Origin: an uncultured bacterium
GTDB lineage: Bacteria; Verrucomicrobiota; Kiritimatiellia; RFP12; CAIWXQ01
DNA: 53,511 nt
NCBI GenBank assembly: GCA_903861045.1
Contig: CAIOST010000360.1
Span: 1-53,511, forward strand
Direction of reading: 5' to 3'
The position numbers and the translations under genes were made by a program. Below are positions 31,276 to 39,081 of the stretch, piece by piece; position 1 is the first letter of the stretch, and every line of letters begins with the position of its first letter. The notes below the pieces were generated by a model. The model was not told the origin of the DNA. It searched no databases and saw nothing but the letters and a program-made list of their open reading frames with translations.

Positions 31276-32499
31276 ATGTATACCAGAGGCGACCAGTCCG
31301 ATGATATTCTGACGTTTGATTTGCGCAAGAACGGGGCGGGTGCGCGGCCCTTGACAGCCATGTTGGCGCCCGCGTCGCGGGTGGTCTCGCCGGCGGGCAT
31401 GACGATGGCCCAGTTGCGGCGCAATTATGAGCTGATTCTCAATACACGCGTCATCCAGTATCCGGTTGCTTATCAGATTATGTGTGAGATCGGCTCTGGG
31501 CGCCAGGGTGCGGTGTTGTTTGCCCTGCGGCATGGCGCCCGCGGTTGTATCACGGAGCACGCCGTGAAACTTTTTGATCCAGGCCTGTATCGCACGCCGG
31601 ATGAATACTGGCTGGACATGGGGCGGATTGCCTTGCAGGTCGGGCAATTGCAGCATTTGCAAAGCCCGAACCTGGTGTTGACCGACATCTATGAAGAGAC
31701 GTACGGGATCGGGTTTGTCCAGATGGAGGCCATTGACGGGTTGGATGTCGGGCGCTGGATGGCCCCCGAAACCTTGGAAATCGGCCGTAAAGGGTATGCC
31801 GCCGCTGAATGGGCCCGCTCCTTTGCAACGATTTTTCATATAGAGGGCGACCGGATCTGCCTGCAGCCCGGCGTGGTGGTGCATATCATGCGGGCGGTTT
31901 TGCGCGGCTTGGAACGCGTGCATGCGCTGGGGTTTGTACATGCGGACATCAAACCCACCAATATCATGATTGACCGGTTGGGGGGGGTGAAGTTGGTGGA
32001 TTTTGGCCGGGCCGCCCGGGTCGGGGAACGGGGTACGTTCCTGCTGGGGTCGCCCCTTTACATGGCGCCGGAAATCCATCGCCGCGAAGCCAGCACGATC
32101 CAGTCGGACTGTTACAGTGTCGGGTTGGTGGCGCTGGAGATGCTGAGCGGTCGTTCCCTCGGCGAGGATGCCACCACGGAGGCGGAGTTGCTGCAACTGA
32201 AGATGGAGCTGCCGCGGCGGCTGACGGAACTGCTGCCGCCGCATTTGCGGGGGAACCAGGTTTTTCTCGATATTCTACATCGGTTCCTGGCGCCTGATCC
32301 GGCCAAGCGCTATGCCACCGCCAGCGAGGCCGATGTGGGCGCGCGAGGGTTGCGCCTGATCGCCAAACAACTGGTACAAGCCGATCTGGACGCGGAATAC
32401 GCGTACGAGCTCTCCTTGTTTATCATGCGGTTTGCACAGGCCGATGATAAGCGGGTGGGGGATTATCTGCCTAAGAGCTGGCTGCGCCCTGCCAAATAG
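31276..32499 (+). CDS. Serine/threonine protein kinase
   Basis: A 407-residue Hanks-type kinase: glycine loop IGSGRQGAVLFALRHG, ATP lysine in HAVKLFDP, catalytic loop GFVHADIKPTNIMIDRLG, metal-binding VDFGRAARV, and activation-segment end GSPLYMAPEIHRRE. No membrane helix or sensor is visible; about 70 N-terminal and 90 C-terminal residues flank the domain. It follows the histidine kinase by 30 bases and is probably co-transcribed, linking two phosphorylation systems. Confidence 0.87.
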   Translation: MYTRGDQSDDILTFDLRKNGAGARPLTAMLAPASRVVSPAGMTMAQLRRNYELILNTRVIQYPVAYQIMCEIGSGRQGAVLFALRHGARGCITEHAVKLFDPGLYRTPDEYWLDMGRIALQVGQLQHLQSPNLVLTDIYEETYGIGFVQMEAIDGLDVGRWMAPETLEIGRKGYAAAEWARSFATIFHIEGDRICLQPGVVVHIMRAVLRGLERVHALGFVHADIKPTNIMIDRLGGVKLVDFGRAARVGERGTFLLGSPLYMAPEIHRREASTIQSDCYSVGLVALEMLSGRSLGEDATTEAELLQLKMELPRRLTELLPPHLRGNQVFLDILHRFLAPDPAKRYATASEADVGARGLRLIAKQLVQADLDAEYAYELSLFIMRFAQADDKRVGDYLPKSWLRPAK

Positions 32500-32565
32500 C
32501 ATATTTTTTGCAGAGGACAGGCTTGACGGCTGCCTGACCTTCTGGCAATATATGACCCGTTTTCT

Positions 32566-32650
32566 GCACCCGTGGTGGAATTGGCAGACACGCAAGATTC
32601 AGGTTCTTGTACCGAAAGGTGTGGGGGTTCAACTCCCTCCGGGTGCACCA
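32566..32650 (+). tRNA. tRNA-Leu (CAG anticodon)
   Basis: An 85-base class II tRNA: acceptor stem GCACCCG paired with CGGGTGC, encoded CCA end, D-arm TGGAATTGGCAGACACGC, anticodon stem CAAGA/TCTTG with loop TTCAGGT, a variable arm, and T-arm GGGGGTTCAACTCCCTC. The anticodon CAG reads CUG leucine codons. Confidence 0.93.
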
Positions 32651-32864
32651 CCGCTGTAACGCTAGCGAGCAGGCTGCGTATCTGTTCACGCCGTGAGCCT
32701 GCCGGAGACCGGCTACTCGCCGCGCGGAGCCGCATCTCGCGCGAGGCGCCACCCGCCAACCCGATCCTTTTTTCAGCGCGAACCACGTGCGCGCCGTGCC
32801 ACCGCCAAGTGCCGCCGTCATGGCAAAAGACAAAACTTCTTATCCTGATAACGGGGTGTTTTTG
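32651..32864. other. Intergenic gap after tRNA-Leu
   Basis: About 210 bases with no gene. The 3' part ends TAACGGGGTGTTTTTG but without a convincing stem. No attachment-site duplication of the tRNA 3' end was noticed in the window. Confidence 0.3.
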
Positions 32865-33791
32865 TTAGCCGGTAAAGGCGCGGTCGGCTGCGTTTCGTAG
32901 CAGCGTCTGTAGCAGCAGTAGGAGCAGGGGGAGCTTGCGGCGGTGGACCCGGATCAACTGGGGCGCGTTCATCTTTGCCATGAGGAGGGCGGCGCGTGAA
33001 GCCAGGCCGGGGCGCGCCGCGGGTTGAAAATCGAGTTGCGTGTGGATGGGCGACCGGGTGGCGAGGGGATCGTGATCGCGAAAGCTGCCGGAGGTGGGGG
33101 GCAAGCCGGCCGCGACCAGAGCTTGGCGGTAGGCGGCGATGTCGAAGGGGATGCGACGCCAGAGAATGGACTGTTCCGTGGTGTCGTAGATGACGTAGCA
33201 GGCGCGCGGATCATTATCGCGCGGGAAACCGACCGAGCCAACATTGATCAGGTAGCGCTTGCCGGTTTCGAGCATGAAATCCTGGGGGGGGATCAGGTTC
33301 GGTGTGCCGCTGGCGCCAATGATAAAAATGCCCGGCAGGTGCGTGTGGCCGACAAACAGCAGCGGTTCGGAGGTCGCTTGCCAGGAGGGGAGTGCCTCGG
33401 CCGCCGTGATAATATAGCGAAAGGCCGCGGGGGAAGAAAATTCGCCGTGGGTGCAGCGGAACCCGTAGCCAACATGCACCAAGGGGCTGGCGGCCAGAAA
33501 TTCATTGGCCTGCTCGGCGAGGGTTGTGCGCGTCCAGTCGAGTGCCGCGCGCGCCCGGCTATTAAACAGCACAGGGTCGAGCTTGCCGCAGAGGGCGGCG
33601 TCATGGTTGCCCAGTAGCAGGGTGTCCACATGGCGCTGGACGGATTGCAGGGCTTCCAGGGGGTTGGGGCCATAGCCCACGACATCGCCGAGACAGATGA
33701 TCCCGTCCACGCGGTTGCTGGAAATGTCACGCAAGACGGCCGTCCAAGCCTGCATGTTGGCATGAATGTCGGAAACGATGGCGAACCGCAT
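32865..33791 (-). CDS. Metallophosphoesterase
   Basis: A 308-residue calcineurin-like phosphoesterase with all metal-ligand motifs: FAIVSDIHANMQAW, IICLGDVVGYGPNP, LLLGNHDAAL, FRCTHGEFSS and LFVGHTHLPG, followed by LINVGSVGFPRDNDP. The YfcE/Icc type fold ends near residue 240; the remaining tail is basic and leucine-rich (RRKLPLLLLLLQTLLRN) and could associate with membranes. The substrate, a phosphodiester or phosphoprotein, cannot be decided. Confidence 0.87.
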   Translation of the reverse strand: MRFAIVSDIHANMQAWTAVLRDISSNRVDGIICLGDVVGYGPNPLEALQSVQRHVDTLLLGNHDAALCGKLDPVLFNSRARAALDWTRTTLAEQANEFLAASPLVHVGYGFRCTHGEFSSPAAFRYIITAAEALPSWQATSEPLLFVGHTHLPGIFIIGASGTPNLIPPQDFMLETGKRYLINVGSVGFPRDNDPRACYVIYDTTEQSILWRRIPFDIAAYRQALVAAGLPPTSGSFRDHDPLATRSPIHTQLDFQPAARPGLASRAALLMAKMNAPQLIRVHRRKLPLLLLLLQTLLRNAADRAFTG

Positions 33792-34030
33792 GGCACCCTT
33801 AACTCGTAATCGGACCGGTCCAAGGGGTGCACGGCGAGCCCCTGGCTCGTCTGATCCCTACGCCACTCCGAATCGAAATCACTATAGCCGGTTGGCGTCA
33901 GGCTGTCGATAATCCCCTTGTCCCCCTGTTTCCAAGCTTGAAAGTTGCCTGGTCAACAAGGGATAATGCGAGGCCAGTGAAACGAACTCATCGCAAAGAG
34001 CCTGCCGAAGGGCGGGCGAGGAGACGCCTG

Positions 34031-34627
34031 TTGAAACCGTTGTTGATTGTGCTGTCCGCGCCATCGGGGACTGGCAAGACCACCTTGTGTGACCGGTTGC
34101 TGCAGGATTACCCGGAGCTCAGCTATTCGATCTCCTGCACCACGCGCGAGTCGCGCGGCTCCGAGGAGGATGGGGAGGATTACTACTTCCTGAAGGCGAC
34201 GGATTTTGCCAAGCGCTTGGCGGCGGGGGAGTTTCTGGAACATGCGCGGGTGCATGGGTTTGAGTATGGCTCGCTGAAGGAGCCGGTTTACGCCGCGTTG
34301 GCCGAGGGGCAGAGCATGCTCATGGACATTGACGTGGCCGGTGCGGCCCAAGTCCGTGAGTATGTGGCCACGCTGCCGCCGACGGATCCGCTGCGGGCCG
34401 GGTTTGTGGATATCTTCATCCGGCCGCCGTCGCTGGAAGCCTTGCGGGAGCGGCTGGAAGCGCGCGGGGAAGATGATGAAGCCACGATCGCGCGCCGACT
34501 GCGCAACGCCGACGCGGAGCTCGCGCGCGCCGGCGAGTACCGGTATCACGTGGTCAATGATGATCTGGAGATTGCCTATCGGGAACTGTGCGGGATCATT
34601 GAGGTCTGCAGTGGCCTGCGCGGCTAG
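34031..34627 (+). CDS. gmk: Guanylate kinase
   Basis: GMP kinase of about 198 residues: P-loop IVLSAPSGTGKTTLC, GMP site SISCTTRESRGSEEDGEDYY, EFLEHARVHGFEYGS and MDIDVAGAAQVRE, with LID-type RLRNADAELARAGEYRYHVV. The track ORF starts at 33827 but the first 68 residues are not family-like; TTG 34031 gives the normal length and has an AGGAG Shine-Dalgarno, while GTG 33977 is a second option. It converts GMP to GDP in purine metabolism. It leads into the coaC-like gene after 43 bases. Confidence 0.88.
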   Translation: MKPLLIVLSAPSGTGKTTLCDRLLQDYPELSYSISCTTRESRGSEEDGEDYYFLKATDFAKRLAAGEFLEHARVHGFEYGSLKEPVYAALAEGQSMLMDIDVAGAAQVREYVATLPPTDPLRAGFVDIFIRPPSLEALRERLEARGEDDEATIARRLRNADAELARAGEYRYHVVNDDLEIAYRELCGIIEVCSGLRG

Positions 34628-34670
34628 CTGTCGGCGGTTCCGTCCGGATGGCAGAGGGGGGGGCAGCGTG

Positions 34671-35237
34671 ATGCAGGCAGGGAAAGTTTCGGAGGTTGTG
34701 CTGGGGGTGACGGGGTCCATCGCGGCATACAAGGCGGCGGAACTGGTCCGGCTCCTGGTGCAGGCGGAGCTGGGCGTTTCCGTGGTCATGACCCAAGGCG
34801 CCACGCAGTTTGTTGGCAAGCTGACGTTTCAGACGCTGTCGCGGCGGTCGGTGGCGGTAGACATGTTTGAGGAGCCGGCCGAGTGGGTGCCTGGGCATAT
34901 TGCGCTGGCGGAGCGGGCGGCGGTGATGGTGGTGGCCCCCTGTACGGCCAACGTGCTCGCCAAATTGGCGCATGGCTTAGCCGATGATATGCTGACGGCC
35001 ACGGCGCTGGCGTGTGCGGCCCCCTTGCTGGTGGCGCCGGCCATGAATGTGCGGATGTGGGATCATCCGGCCACGCAGGCCAATGTGGCGACGCTGCGCG
35101 CGCGCGGCGTTACCCTGCTCGAAGTGGGCACCGGCGATCTGGCGTGCGGTTACGAGGGGCGCGGGCGGATGGCGGAACCCGCCCAGATCCTGGCTGCCAT
35201 CCGGCAGATCATCGATGCCTCCGCTGGTGTGGCATAA
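34671..35237 (+). CDS. coaC: Phosphopantothenoylcysteine decarboxylase (CoaC-type flavoprotein)
   Basis: A 188-residue HFCD flavoprotein: VVLGVTGSIAAYKAAELVRL binds FMN, VVAPCTANVLAKLAHGLADD follows, PAMNVRMWDHP is the substrate motif and GDLACGYEGRGRMAEP carries the conserved cysteine and glycines. It catalyses decarboxylation to phosphopantetheine in coenzyme A synthesis. Most bacteria fuse this to the ligase CoaB; here the protein ends after the CoaC domain, so CoaB must be elsewhere. Its gene lies next to gmk, as in many genomes, but without rpoZ between them. Confidence 0.83.
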   Translation: MQAGKVSEVVLGVTGSIAAYKAAELVRLLVQAELGVSVVMTQGATQFVGKLTFQTLSRRSVAVDMFEEPAEWVPGHIALAERAAVMVVAPCTANVLAKLAHGLADDMLTATALACAAPLLVAPAMNVRMWDHPATQANVATLRARGVTLLEVGTGDLACGYEGRGRMAEPAQILAAIRQIIDASAGVA

Positions 35238-35264
35238 GGGGGGGGCGCGGCCCCGCAAAACACC

Positions 35265-35384
35265 AACAATTCTCATTATGGAGCAGGGCGGGGCCGGCGG
35301 CCCCGCCCTGCTCCATCCGTGTGGTTTCTGGTAGGGCGGACCCGCCGGACCCGCCGTGATTCCCCCATAATGCGAATTGCTGGC
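35265..35384. repeat. Composite palindromic intergenic element with 58-bp repeat copy B
   Basis: The element has an outer inverted repeat (AATTCTCATTATGG against CCATAATGCGAATT, 13 of 14 paired), a perfect 18-bp-arm hairpin at 35278-35316 (ATGGAGCAGGGCGGGGCC, loop GGC) and then 35323-35380, which is the inverted counterpart of 13050-13107. No coding sequence. It resembles a REP/MITE-like unit. Confidence 0.75.
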
Positions 35385-35450
35385 AAAACACACTCGCCTG
35401 TGGCGCGGTGAACTGCTACGCTGGCATTGGTGTCACAGGAGAAGGATTGT

Positions 35451-35981
35451 ATGAGAAACCTTTTGCTCATGCTGGTGGTGGGGTGCCTGTTTTCAGTCGG
35501 GACGCGGGCGGCTGCGGCGTCCGGGCCCGTGATTTGGCTGGATGACTTCGCAAAGGCCCAAAAACAGGCCCAGACCAGCGGGCGTCCCATTCTGGCTGAT
35601 TTTACAGGTTCGGACTGGTGCGGTTGGTGCATGAAACTGGACAAGGAGGTTTTTCGTGAGAAGCTCTTCCAGTCGTATGCCCGGTCAAATCTGGTGTTAT
35701 TTGTGGCGGATTTCCCGCGCGGCAAGCGGCAGGCGCCACGTTTGATCAAGCAGAATGAGGCCTTGCAGCAGAAGTACCAGGTGCAGGGTTTCCCCACGCT
35801 CTTTTTGCTGGATGCGGAGGGGAAGGTCCTGGCACAGACGGGGTACCTGCCCGGCGGCGCGGCGGCGTATGTGACCAATTTACAGGCGTTGCTGCGACAG
35901 GCAGGGTGGACGCCGCCGGTGGCGACCAATGCGGTGAAACAGGCGGCGGCGCCGGCGGGTGTGCCAGCAGTAGCTAGATAA
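35451..35981 (+). CDS. Secreted thioredoxin-like protein
   Basis: A 176-residue protein with a signal peptide (LLLMLVVGCLFSVGTRAAAA) and a thioredoxin fold: PILADFTGSDWCGWCMKLDK has the active-site CGWC, and VQGFPTLFLLDAEGKVLAQT contains the cis-proline. It is probably a periplasmic thiol reductase and may exchange electrons with the DsbD-like protein two genes downstream. ATG 35451 follows a GGAGAAGG Shine-Dalgarno. A flavodiiron gene follows after 15 bases. Confidence 0.85.
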   Translation: MRNLLLMLVVGCLFSVGTRAAAASGPVIWLDDFAKAQKQAQTSGRPILADFTGSDWCGWCMKLDKEVFREKLFQSYARSNLVLFVADFPRGKRQAPRLIKQNEALQQKYQVQGFPTLFLLDAEGKVLAQTGYLPGGAAAYVTNLQALLRQAGWTPPVATNAVKQAAAPAGVPAVAR

Positions 35982-35996
35982 GCAACAGGATCGGTG

Positions 35997-37178
35997 ATGA
36001 ATACACAGCTTTCCAAGAGTGTGACCTGGGTTGGGTATGTGGATTGGGCGGTGCGGGATTTTCATGGCTATCGTACGCCGCGGGGTTCCACATATAACGC
36101 CTACCTGGTGGCTGGGGCACACCCCGCGTTGATCGATACGGTGAAGGCGCCCTACGTGGACAGCCTGCTCGCCCACGTCCGCGAGCGTCTGCCGCTGGAG
36201 CAGATTGCCTATCTGGTCTGCAATCATGCCGAGCCGGATCATGCCGGCGGGTTGGCCCAGGTGGTGGCCGCCTGCCCCAACGCCACGGTGATCTGCAACA
36301 AGAAGTGCGCGGACGCCTTGCGCCATCATTTCGACACCTCCACCTGGAAGATGCGACTGGTGACGGATGGCGAAACACTCGATCTGGGCGGTTGTACGTT
36401 GCAGTTCTTTGATACGCCGATGGTGCATTGGCCGGAGTCCATGGCCACGTACCTGATCGAAGAGCAGGTGCTCTTCTCGATGGATGCCTTTGGACAACAT
36501 TGTGCCGGTCCCTGGCGGTTTGATGATGAGGCGCCGATGGACGTGGTCATGGCGGAGGCCAAGACCTATTATGCCAACATTGTCATGCCTTATGGGCGTC
36601 CCGTGGCGGCTGTGCTGGAGCGGTTGGGTGCGTTGCCGTTGCAGATCGTGGCGCCCAGCCATGGTGTGATCTGGCGCTCGCACTTTGCGCAGATCCTGGA
36701 GGCCTATCAGGCTTGGGTCGTATGCCGGCCGGCACGCAAGGTGGTGATCCTGTTCTCCACGATGTGGGACAGCACCCGCGCCATGGCTCAGGCCATGGCA
36801 GAGGGCGTGGAGGAGACGGCGGCGGATCTGCGGCTGTTGGACCTGGATGCGGTGCACGATACGGAGGTGGCGGCGGAAGTGCTGGACTGCGCCTGTCTGG
36901 CCGTCGGCTCCCCCACGCTCAATCAGGGGATCATGCCGCGCCTAGCGTCGACGCTGACCTACTTGCGGGGCCTCAAGCCGGTCGGCAAGGCCGGCATCGT
37001 GTTTGGTTCCTATGGGTGGGCCGCGCGGGGGGTCGATGAAATGACGCACTATCTGCAGACCATGCAGATTACGTCGCTCGGTGAGGCTGTCACCTGTCGC
37101 TTCCGCCCGGATGCCGCCATGTTGGAAAAGTGCCGCGAGACCGGACGGGTGCTCGCGCGCTATGCACTGACCAAGTAA
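35997..37178 (+). CDS. A-type flavodiiron protein (FprA-like)
   Basis: A 393-residue enzyme: beta-lactamase-like diiron domain with NHAEPDHAGG, VHWPESMATY, FSMDAFGQH and the last ligand in VAPSHGVIW, followed by a flavodoxin domain (VVILFSTMWDSTRAMAQAMA, VGSPTLNQGIMP, VFGSYGWAARGVDEM). It reduces oxygen to water or nitric oxide to nitrous oxide and protects anaerobes from these gases. The ATG at 35997 is preferred to GTG 35994. It fits an anaerobic host and a redox operon with the thioredoxin and DsbD genes. Confidence 0.9.
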   Translation: MNTQLSKSVTWVGYVDWAVRDFHGYRTPRGSTYNAYLVAGAHPALIDTVKAPYVDSLLAHVRERLPLEQIAYLVCNHAEPDHAGGLAQVVAACPNATVICNKKCADALRHHFDTSTWKMRLVTDGETLDLGGCTLQFFDTPMVHWPESMATYLIEEQVLFSMDAFGQHCAGPWRFDDEAPMDVVMAEAKTYYANIVMPYGRPVAAVLERLGALPLQIVAPSHGVIWRSHFAQILEAYQAWVVCRPARKVVILFSTMWDSTRAMAQAMAEGVEETAADLRLLDLDAVHDTEVAAEVLDCACLAVGSPTLNQGIMPRLASTLTYLRGLKPVGKAGIVFGSYGWAARGVDEMTHYLQTMQITSLGEAVTCRFRPDAAMLEKCRETGRVLARYALTK

Positions 37179-37187
37179 GGTTCGCCC

Positions 37188-38876
37188 ATGACAACGATTT
37201 CCTCTGGATGCTCGAAAGGTCGGCGGGCTCCTCGGGAGCGCGTTTCATGGCCGATAAAAAGCTCGGTGTTCGGACGTAGCCCGCTGGGCATGCTGCGTGT
37301 GCGCGCGATCCACGCGGGGGCCCTAGCCTTGGGGTTGCTGGCGGCCGCGGCGGCCCGCGCGTCGGATCCGTTTGTGGTCACCGCACGGCTGGAGCGTGTG
37401 CAGGCGGCGTGGCAGGTGGTGGTTGACGTCGAGATGCCGCCGCAGCATGATCTCTTTGCCGATCAGCGCTTCGCGGTGCAGGTGGATGGGAACGAGGTGG
37501 CAGGGCGTTTTACGCCGGCACCCACTTCCCAGCCCGGGCCGGACGGGAAACCGGATCTGGTATTCACGAGCCGGTTTACGGCGTGTTACCCTTTGGCAAC
37601 CGCCCGTGAAGCACGTATCGTGCGCGTGCGGTATCAAGGCTGCGCGGAGACCATCTGTTTTCCACCGCGTACCGCCACGTTTATGCTGGCCCCCGAGACG
37701 ACGACGGCCGTAGCGCCAGCCGTGTCGGCAGTGGCGGAGCGAGGGGCTACCGGGTGGCTCGGGCAGGTGCAGGTGCGCGGCTCGGCCGCCGGGTATCTAG
37801 GGCGCGAGGAATTTTTGGCCTTTCTGGCGCGTGCGCGCGGCCAACCGGAGGTTGGGGCGCAGAATTGGCTGCGCCAATTTGCCACGGATCCGCTGCAATT
37901 CTGGCGCGCACGGGGCATGGTCGGGACGCTGCTTTTGATGCTGCTGGGTGGTTTCTTGTTGAACTTGACGCCGTGCGTGCTCCCCATGATTCCGATCAAC
38001 CTCGCGATCATTGGTGCCGGTGTGCGCGCCGGTTCGCGAGGGCGCGGTTTGGCGCTGGGATCAGCGTACGGCGCGGGCATTGCCCTCGTGTATGGTGCCT
38101 TAGGCGTGGTGGTGGTGCTGACAGGTTCGTTCTTTGGCGCGCTGCAAGCTTCGCCCATCTTTCAGGGGGGGCTGGCCCTGCTCTTTCTACTGTTGGCACT
38201 GGCCATGTTCGATCTGCTGCCGCTGGACTTTTCCCGGTTTCAGCCACGCGGTAGCGCGGGGGGGGGCTTGCTGACGGCCGCGGTGGCCGGTGGCTTTTCG
38301 GCTTTGTTGGCGGGGGCTTGTGTAGCACCCGTGGTGGCGGCCGTATTACTGCTGACTGGCGTGCTCTATCACCGGGGGGAGCCGGCCGCCCTACTGCTGC
38401 CATTTTTGCTGGGGGTGGGGATGGCTTTGCCTTGGCCGTTGGCGGGTGCCGGGTTGACCGTGCTGCCAAAGCCCGGCGCCTGGATGCGGAGCGTGAAGGT
38501 GGGCTTCGGTATCTTGATTGCGGCGCTCGGTCTCTACTATGGCTGGCTGGCCTGGGGCGGGGTGACGGCGCGGCCCACGGCGGCCGCCAGTGGAAATATG
38601 CTCGTAGCGGGCGATGCGGCGGGGTGGGGGAAATGGCTGGCGGAGGCCCGCCGTCAGCAGAAGCCGCTGCTGCTCGATTTTTATGCGAGTTGGTGCAAGA
38701 ACTGCGATGCCATGGAGCTAACCACCTTCCGGGACCCGGCGGTACGACAGGCCTTGCACGATTTCCTGGTGGTGCGCGTGGCGACGGAACGCCCCAGTGA
38801 AGAACCGGCCCAGTCCATGGTCCGGGCTTTCGGTGTTGCCGGGTTGCCGACCTATGTGGTTGTGGACGCGCGCTAG
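37188..38876 (+). CDS. dsbD: DsbD-type thiol:disulfide interchange protein
   Basis: A 562-residue three-part protein. The periplasmic N-domain has YQGCAETICFPP with its two cysteines; the membrane domain spans about eight helices with NLTPCVLPMIPINL and FSALLAGACVAPVVAAVLLL, the cysteines that pass electrons; the C-terminal thioredoxin domain carries LDFYASWCKNCDAMEL. It brings cytosolic reducing power to periplasmic thiols. The natural start may be ATG 37290 (MLRVRAIHAGALALG, signal peptide). The C-terminus ends soon after the PTYVVVDAR strand and is slightly short for the family. Confidence 0.88.
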   Translation: MTTISSGCSKGRRAPRERVSWPIKSSVFGRSPLGMLRVRAIHAGALALGLLAAAAARASDPFVVTARLERVQAAWQVVVDVEMPPQHDLFADQRFAVQVDGNEVAGRFTPAPTSQPGPDGKPDLVFTSRFTACYPLATAREARIVRVRYQGCAETICFPPRTATFMLAPETTTAVAPAVSAVAERGATGWLGQVQVRGSAAGYLGREEFLAFLARARGQPEVGAQNWLRQFATDPLQFWRARGMVGTLLLMLLGGFLLNLTPCVLPMIPINLAIIGAGVRAGSRGRGLALGSAYGAGIALVYGALGVVVVLTGSFFGALQASPIFQGGLALLFLLLALAMFDLLPLDFSRFQPRGSAGGGLLTAAVAGGFSALLAGACVAPVVAAVLLLTGVLYHRGEPAALLLPFLLGVGMALPWPLAGAGLTVLPKPGAWMRSVKVGFGILIAALGLYYGWLAWGGVTARPTAAASGNMLVAGDAAGWGKWLAEARRQQKPLLLDFYASWCKNCDAMELTTFRDPAVRQALHDFLVVRVATERPSEEPAQSMVRAFGVAGLPTYVVVDAR

Positions 38877-39081
38877 GCGCTTTACGCCTGCCCGGAGCAT
38901 GACGGTGCGCCTGTATTTTCGGCTTCTGCTTGCTTTTCGCGGCTCCCGCCGGTATGCTGCCTGCCTTCTCGCAGGTACGTATAGAGTCGTTGGGTGACGA
39001 ACACCCAGCATGGATGCGCCTGTTGAGACGGTGGATGCGCGGCCGGACGCCGGGTAATGTGTCGTAGCGATAAGGAAAAAC

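Noticed and set aside
32566-32650. tRNA-Leu as integration site of the left island
   Set aside because: The island lies more than 10 kb away, no repeat of the tRNA 3' end was noticed, and no integrase is seen.
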